Assembly (NCBI GenBank): GCA_963642455.1
Contig: CAVIGM010000001.1
Location: 1 to 64,000, forward strand
Direction: 5' to 3'
Source: Crickella sp963642455
Lineage (GTDB): Bacteria > Bacillota > Clostridia > Peptostreptococcales > Anaerovoracaceae
DNA length: 64,000 bases
A model generated the notes under the pieces. The model saw only the letters and a list, made by a program, of their open reading frames with translations, was not told the origin of the DNA and ran no database searches. The translations under genes were made by a program, and so were the position numbers. Shown here piece by piece: positions 53,396 to 63,331 of this stretch (position 1 is the first letter of the stretch; each line of letters opens with the position of its first letter).

Positions 53396-54137
53396 TATTG
53401 ATATTCCTTGCTATTTCTTTATTATTTCTCTCAAGTAATTCGCTTAGATATTTCTTATCCGATTGCAATTTGTCAATTAGCGATTGCTTCCTTAGAGGAT
53501 CTCTTGAACTTCTTTGCAAATTGCTGATCTCTTCATCGATGCTATCGAGCTTCCAGCCGAGGCGTTTCGCAACATATTCTCTTTCGAGAAATTCATAGGC
53601 TGCAGGATATTTCCATCTTATATCGTCTTCGTCGAAGAGTGGTTCCCTTCTTTCTTCTTCGGTCGGAACTGCCGTAATTATCTCGCAGATGAATTTGCCT
53701 TCGGGTACGAGACTCTCTGAGATAATCTCGAAGCCGTTTGTATAGAGAAAATATCTAAGTGTCCCAGAGTGCTTTCTTGGCTGCATGATAATCTTCTTGA
53801 AGCTTCTTGACTTATCAATATCAGAGGACAGAATATCTGAAATCGTATGGCCTCCAAGGCCAGCAATTATTATGTCGTCAACTTCGCCATGGCTAAGTGG
53901 CTTAAGGCCATCTCCTACTCGAAAGCAGTCTTCCTCGCATGGAATTTCAATCTCTTCAAAAGTCTGCCTCGCCTTTGAGAGGGAATCGGCACTTATGTCG
54001 CACATTATCGCCTTAGGCGAAATCTTATTTGCCATCAAAAGCATAGGGACGTATCCATGATCCGTCCCTATGTCAGCAATAGTTTCACCTGTATTAACAT
54101 GTTCGCAAATTGCATATATACGTTTGCTTAATCGCAT
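53382..54137 (-). CDS. trmK: tRNA (adenine(22)-N(1))-methyltransferase TrmK
   Basis: A 251-residue class I SAM methyltransferase making m1A22 in tRNA. Motifs: RLSKRIYAICEHVNTGETIADIGTDHGYVPMLL (ADIGTDHGYVP is the SAM site), AIMCDISADSLSKA, DDIIIAGLGGHTI and LQPRKHSGTLRYFL-type IIMQPRKHSGTLR. The C-terminal part is a predicted coiled-coil typical of TrmK. It sits 3 nt after rpoD, a conserved rpoD-trmK pair. Confidence 0.95.
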   Translation of the reverse strand: MRLSKRIYAICEHVNTGETIADIGTDHGYVPMLLMANKISPKAIMCDISADSLSKARQTFEEIEIPCEEDCFRVGDGLKPLSHGEVDDIIIAGLGGHTISDILSSDIDKSRSFKKIIMQPRKHSGTLRYFLYTNGFEIISESLVPEGKFICEIITAVPTEEERREPLFDEDDIRWKYPAAYEFLEREYVAKRLGWKLDSIDEEISNLQRSSRDPLRKQSLIDKLQSDKKYLSELLERNNKEIARNINNEEA

Positions 54138-54140
54138 GCT

Positions 54141-55364
54141 CTATTCCAGATAATCCTTAAGCTTCTTGCTTCTGCTTGGATGTCTAAGCTTCCTTAAAGC
54201 CTTCGCCTCAATCTGACGAATTCTTTCTCTTGTTACATTAAATTCTTTGCCTACCTCTTCGAGAGTACGAGGACGTCCATCATCAAGGCCGAAACGAAGA
54301 ATAAGAACTTTCTTCTCTCTTTCTGATAATGTATCAAGCACCTCTCTAAGCTGCTTCTGAAGCATAGCATAGGCTGCTGCATCTACAGGTGATGGGATAT
54401 CCTCGTCAGCGATGAAGTCGCCAAGATGGCTGTCTTCCTCTTCGCCTATAGGAGTCTCGAGAGATACAGGATCCTGAGATACCTTCTTAATCTCCCTTAC
54501 CTTCTCAACAGTAATTCCCATTTCTTTAGCGATTTCTTCGGAGGTAGGCTCGCGGCCATATTCCTGAAGGAGCTGTCTTGAAATTCTTATAAGCTTGTTG
54601 ATTGTCTCAACCATATGAACAGGAATTCTGATTGTTCTTGCCTGGTCAGCGATAGAACGGGTAATAGCCTGTCTTATCCACCATGTCGCATAGGTGGAGA
54701 ATTTGTAGCCCTTTGTATAATCGAATTTCTCTACAGCCTTCATCAGTCCGAGGTTACCTTCCTGAATAAGGTCAAGGAAGCTAAGGCCTCTGTTCAAATA
54801 TCTTCTTGCAATACTTACAACAAGTCTGAGGTTAGCCTCGCAGAGCTGCTTTCTTGCTTCGTCGTCACCTTGCTCGATTCTGATAGCAAGAATTTTTTCC
54901 TGTTCGGCAGTAAGAAGCGGAATTTTGCCGATTTCTTTGAAATACATCTTAACCGGGTCGTCTGTAGGAATATTCTTTAAGCTGCTATCGCTTATGTCGA
55001 TGTCCATTTTGTTCTTGCTGCGCTTAGAATCATCCAAATCATCATCAAGATCATCGGATTCGTCTACTTCGTCCAAGTCGTCAAGATTGTCAATGTCATC
55101 GAAATCGTCCAGGTCAAGAAATTCTTCTTCAATGAGCTCTGAATCAGAAGGTTCTCTTGAATCAACTACATCGACACCTTCCATTTCGAGGAATTCGTAC
55201 AACTCGTCTGTATCTTCCTTGCTCAGTTTATGCTCACTAGCGAAGATGCTAACTTCAAGATAAGTAATCTCATCTCCAGCGCGTCTTGCCATTTCGAGAA
55301 GTTCATTTGCATATTTAGAGTTCTTCGAGAGTTCAAATTCATTGGTTTCTTTAATTTCTGCCAT
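54141..55364 (-). CDS. rpoD: Primary sigma factor RpoD (SigA)
   Basis: A 407-residue housekeeping sigma-70 factor. Regions: a short 1.1-like N-terminus (about 10-70); a very acidic Asp-rich linker (about 75-113); region 1.2 (TDDPVKMYFKEIGKIPLLT); 2.1-2.4 (NLRLVVSIARRYLNRGLSFLDLIQEGNLGLMKA, TYATWWIRQAITRSIADQ); region 3; and 4.2 (TLEEVGKEFNVTRERIRQIEAKALRKLRHP). The start at 55364 has GGAGGG five bases upstream; the ATG overlapping the dnaG stop at 55376 is rejected. The dnaG-rpoD pair is a conserved macromolecular-synthesis operon. Confidence 0.97.
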   Translation of the reverse strand: MAEIKETNEFELSKNSKYANELLEMARRAGDEITYLEVSIFASEHKLSKEDTDELYEFLEMEGVDVVDSREPSDSELIEEEFLDLDDFDDIDNLDDLDEVDESDDLDDDLDDSKRSKNKMDIDISDSSLKNIPTDDPVKMYFKEIGKIPLLTAEQEKILAIRIEQGDDEARKQLCEANLRLVVSIARRYLNRGLSFLDLIQEGNLGLMKAVEKFDYTKGYKFSTYATWWIRQAITRSIADQARTIRIPVHMVETINKLIRISRQLLQEYGREPTSEEIAKEMGITVEKVREIKKVSQDPVSLETPIGEEEDSHLGDFIADEDIPSPVDAAAYAMLQKQLREVLDTLSEREKKVLILRFGLDDGRPRTLEEVGKEFNVTRERIRQIEAKALRKLRHPSRSKKLKDYLE

Positions 55365-55375
55365 TTTTCCCTCCA

Positions 55376-57142
55376 TTACTGTTTGATGAGATTGTTAATT
55401 TCCATAAGCTCGGATAAGCATTTCTTAATTTCTTCACTATCACCCATTTTCTCAGCAACTGCAAGTTTGCTCTGGATCTCAAGTCTTTTCTCGTTATTTA
55501 TCCTGCTTATGTAGCTTGACCTGCATTCGTTATAAAATAGCTCGTCGTCAGGTCCAAGCTCTGTTATTTCAAGGCATTTGCGGAAGTGTGCTTCCTCTTC
55601 GGGGTCAAGCTCGCTTAGAATTTTGCTGTAATCAATTCTGCCGCTGTGATTATCATCTTGCTTAGATAAATCAACTACCACGGTCCATATCTTCTTAGCA
55701 AGCGGTGACTCTATCTTGATTCCGTCATCCGAAATGCGCTTAATATAATCTGTATTATTCATCGCAAGAATTATTAAAGATAATTCAAGCTTCATGTTGC
55801 TATCAAGCTTGCGGCTGTTTCTTTCGACGAAGCTCTCGCTTGATCTTGCTGGTTTGAAAGTGCCACTTGGGCGTTCGTTCTCGGATTGAATCTCCAGAGA
55901 AATCGCATGCTCAGATATACCGAATTCTTCTGAGAGCTTGCGAACGTATATGTCTCTTTCGACAGGTGCAAGCGACCTAAGTACAGGTATGCACTTTGCA
56001 ATATAATCAAGAACATCAAGATTATTGCTTAAATCATAGCCTTTTCTATAAAGACCAAGCTTGAAGTCCGTGGAATATATCGCCTCATCGACAAGCTTCT
56101 CAAAGGCCTGCTTGCCGTTCTTCTTGACAAATTCGTCGGGATCCTTGCCGTCATTTATCCTAAGAATCTTAGGCTTGCCACCGGCTCCGATGATAACGTC
56201 GATTCCTCTTAATGCGGCATTGATTCCAGCGTTATCGCTATCGTAAGATAATACCACATTTTTGGTATACCTTGCTAATAATTTTGCCTGATTATCTGTT
56301 AAGGCTGTACCAAGAGAAGCAACAACATTACATATGCCTGCCTGATATAAAGAAATCGCATCCATATACCCTTCAACAACTATTACCTTGTTGCTATCTG
56401 TTATGGCGCTCTTCGTGAAATTAAGGGCATAGAGATTATTCTTCTTAAGGAAAATCTCGCTCTCGGCTGAATTAAGATATTTAGGCTTAGCATCGCCTAT
56501 CGCTCTTCCACCGAAGCCTATCACCTTGCCGTTAGTATTGAAGATGGGAAACATAACTCTATTTCGGAAATAATCGTAGAGCCCATTCTTGCCCTTCTTC
56601 GCTAAGCCAAGTCTTAACAAATCCTCTTCTGCCACACCTTCAGCGAGCAAATATTGACATAAGGATTTGCCCTTGCCTGGCGCATAACCAAGGCCGAATT
56701 TTCTGATAATCTCGTCAGAAATTCCTCTTTGCTTAAGATACGGATATCCGATATTCTTCTGCTTGCTTAGATTATCAAAGAAGAATCGAGCCGCCTTTGC
56801 GTTGATATTATAGAATTTGTCGTAATCAATCTTAGGTCCCTTGTGCGTCCTTTCGGGCATCTTAATTCCATATTCATTGCACAGCTTCTCGCAAGCCTCC
56901 ATAAATGGAATTCTGTTGATTTTCTGCACAAAGGAAATGACATCTCCACTCTCCCCGCAGCCGAAACAATGGAAAATTTGCTTCTCTTCGTTGACCGAGA
57001 AAGAAGGTGTTTTCTCCGAGTGAAAAGGACAAAGACCAGTGTAATTCGAGCCGGACCTCTTCAAGTTGACCTCGCGACCTACGACATCAACTATGTTAAT
57101 ATTCATTTTTATCTCTTCGACAAAGCTATTATCAAAGGCCAT
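55376..57142 (-). CDS. dnaG: DNA primase
   Basis: A 588-residue primase that makes RNA primers for replication. The N-terminal zinc ribbon uses C38, H41, C59 and C62 (CPFH...CFGC). The TOPRIM core has VVEGYMDAISLYQAG and SYDSDNAGINAA with the acidic metal ligands. The C-terminal helicase-interaction region is shorter and divergent. The start at 57142 has GGAG at the right distance; the upstream GTG/ATG forms lie inside dgt. It overlaps the dgt end by 11 nt. Confidence 0.96.
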   Translation of the reverse strand: MAFDNSFVEEIKMNINIVDVVGREVNLKRSGSNYTGLCPFHSEKTPSFSVNEEKQIFHCFGCGESGDVISFVQKINRIPFMEACEKLCNEYGIKMPERTHKGPKIDYDKFYNINAKAARFFFDNLSKQKNIGYPYLKQRGISDEIIRKFGLGYAPGKGKSLCQYLLAEGVAEEDLLRLGLAKKGKNGLYDYFRNRVMFPIFNTNGKVIGFGGRAIGDAKPKYLNSAESEIFLKKNNLYALNFTKSAITDSNKVIVVEGYMDAISLYQAGICNVVASLGTALTDNQAKLLARYTKNVVLSYDSDNAGINAALRGIDVIIGAGGKPKILRINDGKDPDEFVKKNGKQAFEKLVDEAIYSTDFKLGLYRKGYDLSNNLDVLDYIAKCIPVLRSLAPVERDIYVRKLSEEFGISEHAISLEIQSENERPSGTFKPARSSESFVERNSRKLDSNMKLELSLIILAMNNTDYIKRISDDGIKIESPLAKKIWTVVVDLSKQDDNHSGRIDYSKILSELDPEEEAHFRKCLEITELGPDDELFYNECRSSYISRINNEKRLEIQSKLAVAEKMGDSEEIKKCLSELMEINNLIKQ

Positions 57143-58157
57143 CTTCACTCCTATCATCGGCTTGCAGGAATAATTCCTTATATAAATTGCCAGCGTATCT
57201 ATCGGTCATGCCCGCTACGTTATCCTTGACTGCCTCTTCAAGCCCGTCTTTTGAGGCTATTTTCTTATAAAGAGGTGGCAGCTCATCTGGGTTTGCCAAA
57301 TAATATTCATATAGCGAGCGAACTATATTCTCGGCTTGCTCTTTCTTCTCCTTGCCTATTACTTTATCACTCAAATATACATTCTTAAACATGAATTCTC
57401 TTAGATCAAGCAAGGCCTTATTAAAGTCATCAGACAAGCTGATTGTGTTCTTGCCTTCGCTGTTGCGGCACAAATCCACAATCAGATTATTGATTCTGTC
57501 CCCATGTGTGAAGCCAAGTACTTCGAAGTCGTATTTAGGAAAATCAGACTCCTTGAGGACATTGCCTCTTAATGCATCGTCAATATCGTGATTGATATAT
57601 GCAATTCTATCGCTGATTCGTACTATTTGCCCTTCAAGTGTAAAAGGAAGTGTGCCTCCCCTGTGATTGAGTATGCCGTCACGCACCTCGGCGGTGAGAT
57701 TAAGTCCGTTTCTTCTCGTCGTAGGTTCAAGCACATCAACTGTTCGAAGACTCTGAACATTATGTTCGAAGCCGGAAGGATGAATCTCATTTAAGACAAA
57801 TTCTCCAATATGTCCAAATGGCGTATGCCCAAGATCGTGTCCGAGAGCAATTGCTTCTGTTAAATCCTCGTTATATCTAAGCAATCTTGCTATTGTTCTT
57901 GCAATCTGAGACACCTCTATTGTATGAGTAAGTCTTGTCCTGTAATGATCGTATTCAGGCGAAATGTAGACTTGTGTCTTGTGCATAAGTCTGCGGAAGG
58001 ATTTGGAATGAATAATTCGGTCTCTATCCCTTTGAAATTCTGTTCTATAATCGCACTTAACTTCATCCTCAAGACGGCCTCTCGTCTCAGCCGCATGCGT
58101 CGCAAGCGGAGACAGAATTTCGTATTCTCTTTTCTCACAGGCTTCTCTTGTTAACAT
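57132..58157 (-). CDS. dgt: Deoxyguanosinetriphosphate triphosphohydrolase-like protein (HD dNTPase)
   Basis: A 341-residue HD-domain dNTP triphosphohydrolase. The FQRDRDRIIHSKSFRRLMHKTQVYI segment and HD motif residues (HTIEVSQIARTIAR, ALGHDLGHTPFGHIGE with the catalytic HD) are as in the family, which limits dNTP pools. The length matches Firmicutes forms preceding dnaG. The start ATG 58157 lies 15 nt from a GGAAGG site, an unusually long distance. An extended -10 promoter lies upstream (58221). Confidence 0.93.
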   Translation of the reverse strand: MLTREACEKREYEILSPLATHAAETRGRLEDEVKCDYRTEFQRDRDRIIHSKSFRRLMHKTQVYISPEYDHYRTRLTHTIEVSQIARTIARLLRYNEDLTEAIALGHDLGHTPFGHIGEFVLNEIHPSGFEHNVQSLRTVDVLEPTTRRNGLNLTAEVRDGILNHRGGTLPFTLEGQIVRISDRIAYINHDIDDALRGNVLKESDFPKYDFEVLGFTHGDRINNLIVDLCRNSEGKNTISLSDDFNKALLDLREFMFKNVYLSDKVIGKEKKEQAENIVRSLYEYYLANPDELPPLYKKIASKDGLEEAVKDNVAGMTDRYAGNLYKELFLQADDRSEDGL

Positions 58158-58180
58158 GTATTCGCTTAATTTCCTTCCTG

Positions 58181-58219
58181 CATTCTCGCGTCTTATTCTC
58201 GTGATTTATGCTCGTGGTC
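58181..58219 (-). repeat. Three imperfect 13-bp tandem repeats in the dgt leader
   Basis: On the + strand CATTCTCGCGTCT (58181-58193), TATTCTCGTGATT (58194-58206) and TATGCTCGTGGTC (58207-58219) share a TATTCTCGTG core. They lie between the putative -10 and the dgt start, in the transcribed leader. Confidence 0.75.
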
Positions 58220-58220
58220 T

Positions 58221-58229
58221 ATTATACCA
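58221..58229 (-). promoter_or_regulatory. Extended -10 promoter of the dgt-dnaG-rpoD series
   Basis: TATAAT (complement at 58221-58226) is preceded on the - strand by TGG, giving the extended -10 pattern TGnTATAAT. No good -35 is seen. It is placed correctly to transcribe dgt, dnaG, rpoD, trmK and the YkvI-like gene. Confidence 0.5.
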
Positions 58230-58241
58230 TATAAAATTTGC

Positions 58242-58682
58242 TTACTTTCTTCCGGTATGGCCAAATCCGCCACTGCCCCGCTCCGTTGAGCTTAGATCGT
58301 CTAATCTCTCTACCGGCTCGATTTCGACTTTCTCGTATTTGGCAATCACAAGCTGTGCGATTCTGTCGCCGTCATTTATAACAAAGTCCTCTGAGCCGTA
58401 ATTTATAAGCGGAATCAAATACTCGCCGCGATAGTCCGAATCTATTGTTCCTATGCTATTTACAAGACCAATACCGTATTTAATCGCAAGCCCAGACCTT
58501 GCTCTTACCTGCCCCTCGTAGCCTTGTGGAATCTCGGCATAAATTCCTGTCGGAATAAGGCGCCTTTCCATAGGATGCAAGATGATGGGCTCATCAAGAT
58601 AAGCGCAGAGGTCCATGCCGGATGAACCCTCTGTAGCGTAGCTTGGATATCTTCCGCTTAATGATTTAACTTTGAATTTCAT
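58242..58682 (-). CDS. dut: dUTP diphosphatase (dUTPase)
   Basis: A 146-residue trimeric dUTPase that converts dUTP to dUMP, keeping uracil out of DNA. The five motifs are present: GSSGMDLCAYL (motif 1), ARSGLAIKYGI (2), GTIDSDYRGE (3), RIAQLVI (4) and STERGSGGFGHTG (5). Length is typical. It follows the M16 peptidase gene by 12 nt. Together with dgt it controls nucleotide pools next to the replication genes. Confidence 0.97.
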   Translation of the reverse strand: MKFKVKSLSGRYPSYATEGSSGMDLCAYLDEPIILHPMERRLIPTGIYAEIPQGYEGQVRARSGLAIKYGIGLVNSIGTIDSDYRGEYLIPLINYGSEDFVINDGDRIAQLVIAKYEKVEIEPVERLDDLSSTERGSGGFGHTGRK

Positions 58683-58694
58683 ATTACTCCCCGA

Positions 58695-59969
58695 TTATTT
58701 ACCTGTTACATTCACTATGCTGTAATTGTCGAAATTAGTTATCAAATTCTTCACTTCTTCGATATCAGCAAGCGAAATATCATCAAGAATTGTCAGAATA
58801 TCATCCTGGCTTAGGCATTTGCCACGAGCAAGGAAGCTATTTCCGTTAGATTTCATCCTTGACTTCGCACTCTCCTGAGAGAAGATATAAGAGGATTTAA
58901 GCTGCTCTTTTGCACTAAGAAATTCTTTCTCTGCAACTGGCTCGCTTTGCAATCTATCTAATTCCTGCTTAATCGCGTCAAGAGCCTCATCTACCTTATT
59001 CTTCGCAACGCCTGCAGCGATTGCAAAGGCTCCACCGCTTATATAGAAGGAATTTGACGAATAGACTGAATAAGCAAGCCCTTTCTGCTCTCTTACATTC
59101 TGGAAAAGTCTAGAGGACATTCCTCCACCGAGAAATACGCTAAGAACAGACAGCTTATATCTTGCTTCATCAATCACAGGAACTGTTGTAATTCCAAGAA
59201 TCAGATGCGCTTGCTCAATATCCTTGTAAATTGTTTCCCTGCGGCAAGCATTAACTGGGCAGCCCTTCTCGTCCTTTCGAGCGTTTGGCTTAAGATTGTG
59301 GAATTTGCCTTCGAAATAGGAAATAATCTCAGCCTCATCAAAGGAGCCTGCTATCGAAACCACAATCGAATCTCTGGTATAATGCTCATCATAATATTTG
59401 CGAAGATCCGCAGATGTAAACGAGCTGACATTATCCTTAGAGCCAAGTACCGGGTGACTCAGCGTGCTATCCGAGAAAACAAGCTTCGCAAGATTCTCTG
59501 CTGCAACATCGTCGGGATCATCCGCACTCATATTTATCTCTTCGATAACAACGAGCTTCTCCTTGTCGATGTCCTCCTGCGAGAAAAGTGGGTTCTCGAT
59601 TAGGTCGACAAGCACATCGCAGGCCTTCATTAGATGCTCATCAAGGCATTTAACATAGAAGCAGGTTGACTCTTTGCCTGTAAAAGCATTGATGTCTCCG
59701 CCCACGCTGTCAATCTCGTCGACTATCTCAAATGCCGTTCTGTTAGATGTGCCCTTGAATACCATGTGCTCAATAAAATGAGAGATACCCTCTTCTTCGG
59801 GCCTCTCATTTGAAGAACCGGTCTTGCACCATATACCAATACAGCTTGACCTAACTCCATCCATATGATCGAGAATAAGATTAACCCCCGTGCTAAGCTG
59901 AATGATCTTTATATTATTGCTTGAATTTGTATTTGAATTATTTGTATTGTCTCTTGATTTATTATTCAA
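58695..59969 (-). CDS. M16-family zinc peptidase (processing-peptidase-like)
   Basis: A peptidase of about 424 residues of the M16B (mitochondrial processing peptidase-like/YmxG) family. The inverted zinc motif is HFIEH in GISHFIEHMVFKGTSNRTAFEI, with a downstream Glu (EINMSADDPDDV). The C-terminal half carries the domain arm GGGMSSRLFQNVREQKGLAYSVYS. The start is TTG 59969, since GAGGAGG ends six bases before it and it overlaps the upstream gene by 8 nt; the longer forms up to 60023 are inside that gene. An Asn/Ser-rich N-terminal segment precedes the domain. Confidence 0.9.
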   Translation of the reverse strand: MNNKSRDNTNNSNTNSSNNIKIIQLSTGVNLILDHMDGVRSSCIGIWCKTGSSNERPEEEGISHFIEHMVFKGTSNRTAFEIVDEIDSVGGDINAFTGKESTCFYVKCLDEHLMKACDVLVDLIENPLFSQEDIDKEKLVVIEEINMSADDPDDVAAENLAKLVFSDSTLSHPVLGSKDNVSSFTSADLRKYYDEHYTRDSIVVSIAGSFDEAEIISYFEGKFHNLKPNARKDEKGCPVNACRRETIYKDIEQAHLILGITTVPVIDEARYKLSVLSVFLGGGMSSRLFQNVREQKGLAYSVYSSNSFYISGGAFAIAAGVAKNKVDEALDAIKQELDRLQSEPVAEKEFLSAKEQLKSSYIFSQESAKSRMKSNGNSFLARGKCLSQDDILTILDDISLADIEEVKNLITNFDNYSIVNVTGK

Positions 59970-60528
59970 TCTCTTCCTCCTCGGAATCATTCTCAGATTC
60001 ATTCTCTGCATCATCATCTTCAAATAGCAGTCTCGAAACGCTCATATCGAAGCCTTCGAGGTCGTAATCTAATGCCGTTCGAAAATCATATCTGCAATCC
60101 TCGTTAAATAGCTTGGCCGATAATATGTCATATCTTGCCTCTAAGATGCTTACTTCTGTTCCGTTAAGCATATTGAAGGCAAGCTTATCAAGCACATACC
60201 ATTTCCTGAATTTAACAAGCTCTTCAGATAGACTTCTTATATCCTCGGCTTCCATATTAGAGCTTAGCATGCCCTCAAATAGCCTGCCGATATTATCAAC
60301 AAGAATGTACAATTCATTCTCTTCATCAGGTATAACTCTTAAGAAATCTTCGAAGTAATTGGAAAAGGCTTCCGCCAATATATCGGTGTCGATCTCCTTA
60401 AATAAGTCATAGATTAGATTCGCTTCTATATATTCGTCACATTCGAGCAGCGCCTCGAGGTTCTCGTAATAGCAGAACTCCGAAGGCTTATCTATATCAA
60501 GTGTTTTATAAAATATGGTCTTGTCCAT
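59962..60528 (-). CDS. Uncharacterised acidic protein, possibly co-translated with the M16 peptidase
   Basis: A 188-residue protein I do not recognise. It is predicted to be soluble, helical and rich in Asp/Glu, with an entirely acidic C-terminal tail (EDDDAENESENDSEEEEIE, 170-188); no signal peptide or transmembrane helix. Central residues such as FSNYFEDFLRVIPDEEN and LVKFRKWYVLDKLAFNML suggest repeated amphipathic helices. The start is ATG 60528; the longer form to 60747 would run across the divergent pepF start and is rejected. It overlaps the M16 peptidase start by 8 nt, so the two are translationally coupled and may be functionally related. No function is proposed. Confidence 0.75.
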   Translation of the reverse strand: MDKTIFYKTLDIDKPSEFCYYENLEALLECDEYIEANLIYDLFKEIDTDILAEAFSNYFEDFLRVIPDEENELYILVDNIGRLFEGMLSSNMEAEDIRSLSEELVKFRKWYVLDKLAFNMLNGTEVSILEARYDILSAKLFNEDCRYDFRTALDYDLEGFDMSVSRLLFEDDDAENESENDSEEEEIE

Positions 60529-60562
60529 AGTCGGATTTCTTCCCCTTTTTCCATAGATATGA

Positions 60563-60609
60563 TATAATTTTGCACTGAATATTATAGCATACGGAGATAT
60601 CAAAATGAA
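60563..60609. promoter_or_regulatory. Divergent promoters between the acidic protein gene and pepF
   Basis: The 76-nt gap holds a - strand extended -10 (TGC TATAAT, complement at 60581-60586, with TTCATT at 60604-60609 at 17-bp spacing) for the acidic protein gene, and a + strand TATAAT at 60563-60568 ahead of pepF. The two promoters overlap, so their activities may interfere. Confidence 0.4.
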
Positions 60610-62382
60610 TAATAAGACTCTCAAAAACAGAAACGAAATACCCTCAGAATTCAAGTGGGACATCGAAGCTATGTATCCTCTTGAAGCCGATGTAGATAAG
60701 GATATCGAAGACGGACTTGCCTTAGCATCTTCCCTTTCTGAATACAAGGGACGGATAATGGAGAGCCCCGCTGTTCTTCTTGAAGTACTGAATCTATATG
60801 CACAATCAATGCAAAAGATTGAGAAGGCCTATGTGTATTCTCGCATGAAGCACGATGAGGATAATGCCGATTCCAAATATAACAAGCTATATGGAAAAGC
60901 AATGTCGGCTATTGCTACTCTTTCGGCAAACACATCATTTCTGACGCCTGAGCTTCTTTCTTATGAAGAGGATGAGGTGCTCTCGTATGTAGATAAGGAA
61001 GATGGACTTTCCAAATACAGATTCATGCTCGAGAACATTATGCTATCTAAGCCTCATACCCTAAGCTCTGAGCAGGAATATATCATGGCCTCCCTCTCCG
61101 AAGCCCTGAATGCACCAGACGAAATTTTCACATCGCTTAATGATGTTGATATGGTCTTTGGCGAGGTGCTAAATGACGATAACGAACTTGTGCCACTCAC
61201 TCACGCGAGCTATTCCGCTCTCATGGAGTCCAAATCTCGCGAAGTAAGAGAGAATACTTTTACAACGCTCTACGAGAAATACAAGGAGCACAACAACACT
61301 CTCGCTACTACGTATAATTATACTGTCAAAACAAATGCCATCTGCAAGAATTTAAGAAATTACGCTTCATGCCTTGAATCTTCGCTATCTGGCAACAAAA
61401 TTCCGCTCTCTGTATACGAGAATTTGATTGACGCTGTACACAAGCAGCTTCCTGCAATGCACAAATATGTCGGCATAAGAAAAAGAGTTCTCGGTATAGA
61501 TGATCTTAAGATGTACGACGTATATATTCCGCTTGTTAAGCCCGCAAATTCAAGCTACACATTCGAGGAAGCCGTGGACATCTGCTGCAATGCCCTTGCT
61601 CCTATGGGAGAAGAATATGTATCGGTATTCAGAGACGGTATCTTGAATAAGCGCTGGGTCGATAGATATGAGAATAAAGGCAAGAGTTCGGGTGCCTACA
61701 GCTTCGGCTCCTACGATAGCTACCCTTATATTCTGATGAATTTTACTGGCGAGCTAAGAGATGTCTTCACCTTAATTCATGAAGGTGGACATTCCATGCA
61801 CTCTTATTATACGCGAAAAACTCAGGATTATATTTACGGGGATCATTGCATCTTCACTGCTGAGGTTGCAAGTACCGTCAACGAAACGCTGCTAATCAAA
61901 TATCTGCTCGATAATACTGACGATGAGGAGATGCAATTATATCTTGTTAATTTCTATATTGACGAGTTCAAATCCACCCTCTTCCGCCAGACCATGTTTG
62001 CGGAATTTGAGAAATGGGCGCATGAAGAGGTCGAGGCAGGAAATGCTCTTACTGCAGATGCACTTAATGACTATTATGCCAAATTGAACAGCTTATACTT
62101 CGGTCCTGATATGGGCGAAGATCCATATATTCAGTATGAATGGTCAAGGATTCCGCATTTCTATAGGGCCTTCTATGTATATCAATATGCGACCGGATAT
62201 TCCGCAGCTAATGCAATAGCAAATAGAATTCTAAGCTTAGGACAAGAAGCTGTAGATGATTATATTAGCTTCCTGTCGGCCGGCTCGTCTGATTATCCGA
62301 TTGAGCTTCTTAAGCTTGCTGGCGTGGATATGAGCACAGAAGAGCCTATACTTTCGGCACTTGATACCTTCAGCGAGCTCGT
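60605..62382 (+). CDS. pepF: Oligoendopeptidase F (M3B family), 3' end in assembly gap
   Basis: At least 592 residues of a zinc oligopeptidase that cleaves short peptides in the cytosol. The M3 zinc motif is HEGGH (392-396) in LIHEGGHSMHSYYTR, followed by the Glu in FTAEVASTVNET, and the substrate-binding YQYATGYSAANAIA near the C-terminus. Family members are about 600 residues, so only a few residues at the end are lost in the N run that begins at 62383. It starts a + strand group and is divergent from the acidic protein gene. Confidence 0.95.
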
Positions 62383-63330
62383 NNNNNNNNNNNNNNNNNN
62401 NNNNNNNNNNNNNNNNNNNNNNNNNNNNNNNNNNNNNNNNNNNNNNNNNNNNNNNNNNNNNNNNNNNNNNNNNNNNNNNNNNNNNNNNNNNNNNNNNNNN
62501 NNNNNNNNNNNNNNNNNNNNNNNNNNNNNNNNNNNNNNNNNNNNNNNNNNNNNNNNNNNNNNNNNNNNNNNNNNNNNNNNNNNNNNNNNNNNNNNNNNNN
62601 NNNNNNNNNNNNNNNNNNNNNNNNNNNNNNNNNNNNNNNNNNNNNNNNNNNNNNNNNNNNNNNNNNNNNNNNNNNNNNNNNNNNNNNNNNNNNNNNNNNN
62701 NNNNNNNNNNNNNNNNNNNNNNNNNNNNNNNNNNNNNNNNNNNNNNNNNNNNNNNNNNNNNNNNNNNNNNNNNNNNNNNNNNNNNNNNNNNNNNNNNNNN
62801 NNNNNNNNNNNNNNNNNNNNNNNNNNNNNNNNNNNNNNNNNNNNNNNNNNNNNNNNNNNNNNNNNNNNNNNNNNNNNNNNNNNNNNNNNNNNNNNNNNNN
62901 NNNNNNNNNNNNNNNNNNNNNNNNNNNNNNNNNNNNNNNNNNNNNNNNNNNNNNNNNNNNNNNNNNNNNNNNNNNNNNNNNNNNNNNNNNNNNNNNNNNN
63001 NNNNNNNNNNNNNNNNNNNNNNNNNNNNNNNNNNNNNNNNNNNNNNNNNNNNNNNNNNNNNNNNNNNNNNNNNNNNNNNNNNNNNNNNNNNNNNNNNNNN
63101 NNNNNNNNNNNNNNNNNNNNNNNNNNNNNNNNNNNNNNNNNNNNNNNNNNNNNNNNNNNNNNNNNNNNNNNNNNNNNNNNNNNNNNNNNNNNNNNNNNNN
63201 NNNNNNNNNNNNNNNNNNNNNNNNNNNNNNNNNNNNNNNNNNNNNNNNNNNNNNNNNNNNNNNNNNNNNNNNNNNNNNNNNNNNNNNNNNNNNNNNNNNN
63301 NNNNNNNNNNNNNNNNNNNNNNNNNNNNNN
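62383..63330. other. Assembly gap (948 N)
   Basis: All bases are undetermined. The true gap size may differ. It removes the last few codons of pepF and most of at least one other gene. Confidence 0.99.
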
Positions 63331-63331
63331 T

